Shown here in pieces: positions 4,969-5,516 of a stretch of DNA of 5,516 nucleotides. How positions within the stretch are numbered: the stretch's first letter is position 1; the number at the start of each line of letters is the position of its first letter. The DNA comes from Eubacterium sp. (GTDB lineage Bacteria > Bacillota > Clostridia > Lachnospirales > Lachnospiraceae), in NCBI GenBank assembly GCA_020844525.1, contig JAJGAH010000191.1:1-5516 (forward strand), read 5' to 3'. Made by a program: the position numbers and the translations under genes. Under the pieces are notes generated by a model, which saw only the letters and a program-made list of their open reading frames with translations, did not search any database and was not told the origin of the DNA.

Positions 4969-5516
4969 TTACTTCATGACATAGTTATAGGAAAGTGTCT
5001 TTGCAAGCTCTACCTCATACTCAGACAGAGATTTCTTCATGGCCAGTGCTTCATTGATGTCGAAATCAACAAACTGTCCGTTCTTGTAAGCGACAACTCT
5101 CTTTGTCTTGCCTGCAATGAGCAGATCTACAGCATATGCGCCCATAATTGTCGCATACATTCTGTCCTTGCAGCTTGGGCTTCCGCCACGCTGCATATGG
5201 CCAAGGATGGTAGCACGCGTACCGATTCCGGTAGCAGCCTCAATCCGCTTTGCCATAGCCTGAGAATGACCGATCCCCTCGGCATTGATGATAATGTGAT
5301 GCTTCTTGCCCTTCTTACGGGTCTCGATAATGTGATTGATGATCGTCTGTTCATCGTAATCATACTTCTCAGGAAGCAGCACATCCTCAGCGCCAGATGC
5401 GATACCGCACCACAGTGCGATATATCCTGCGTTACGGCCCATAACCTCAATGATGGAACATCTCTCATGAGAAGTAGAAGTATCACGGACCTTGTCGATT
5501 GCCTCCATTGCCGTAT
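4969..5516 (-). CDS. pfkA: 6-phosphofructokinase, C-terminal part (cut by window edge)
   Basis: Phosphofructokinase phosphorylates fructose 6-phosphate to fructose 1,6-bisphosphate, the committing step of glycolysis, as a cytoplasmic tetramer. The window holds the last 181 complete codons; the frame stays open to the edge, and the ATG at 5508 is internal. Visible family landmarks: T-A-M-E-A-I-D-K-V-R-D-T at the edge, then T-S-H-E-R, the substrate-binding V-M-G-R-N-A-G-Y-I-A-L, N-A-E-G-I-G-H-S in place of the E. coli T-E-G region, and L-G-H-M-Q-R-G-G-S-P, whose His and Arg contact fructose 6-phosphate. The C-terminus ends with Y-N-Y-V-M-K and a TAA stop. The ATP/PPi-determining residues and the catalytic T-I-D-N-D region are upstream of the window, so the phosphoryl donor cannot be assigned. 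The promoter is also outside. Confidence 0.96.
   Translation of the reverse strand, partial: TAMEAIDKVRDTSTSHERCSIIEVMGRNAGYIALWCGIASGAEDVLLPEKYDYDEQTIINHIIETRKKGKKHHIIINAEGIGHSQAMAKRIEAATGIGTRATILGHMQRGGSPSCKDRMYATIMGAYAVDLLIAGKTKRVVAYKNGQFVDFDINEALAMKKSLSEYEVELAKTLSYNYVMK

Overview
The window reads as chromosomal DNA of a Gram-positive Clostridia-type bacterium, most likely Lachnospiraceae. This rests on family resemblance of the proteins, strong AGGAGG-type ribosome binding sites, consensus housekeeping promoters, short intergenic spacers and a secreted SH3/SleB-type wall hydrolase. Family placement is an inference; no search was run. Every gene I can support lies on the minus strand, so transcription runs from high to low coordinates. 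I see no mobile element, CRISPR array, tRNA or rRNA.

Layout in transcription order. (1) 5516-4171: the 3' part of pfkA (6-phosphofructokinase, cut by the window edge), then 6 bases later a SpoU/TrmH-family RNA 2'-O-methyltransferase. This unit ends at a long terminator hairpin (4066-4116). (2) 4065-3739: a noncoding stretch with an AT-rich upstream part, a near-perfect promoter (TTGACA, 17 bases, TGCTATAAT) and a leader of about 147 bases holding a closed 60-base stem-loop candidate. (3) 3738-2767: a secreted protein with two SH3 domains and a SleB-type hydrolase domain, followed by a UUCG-capped terminator (2661-2694). (4) A promoter whose -35 box lies in that terminator's U-tract drives argF (ornithine carbamoyltransferase), birA (biotin protein ligase without an HTH domain), a 113-residue protein of unknown function, and the start of dusB (tRNA-dihydrouridine synthase), which runs off the low-coordinate edge.

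The window is mainly housekeeping: glycolysis, RNA modification, wall remodelling, arginine metabolism and biotin attachment. The unknown gene overlaps dusB by four bases and is probably translationally coupled to it. Points most worth a second look are the structured hydrolase leader, a serine in BirA at the position of E. coli Arg118 together with loss of the regulatory domain, the unknown gene coupled to dusB, and the terminator/promoter overlap before argF. I found no convincing new multi-gene system.
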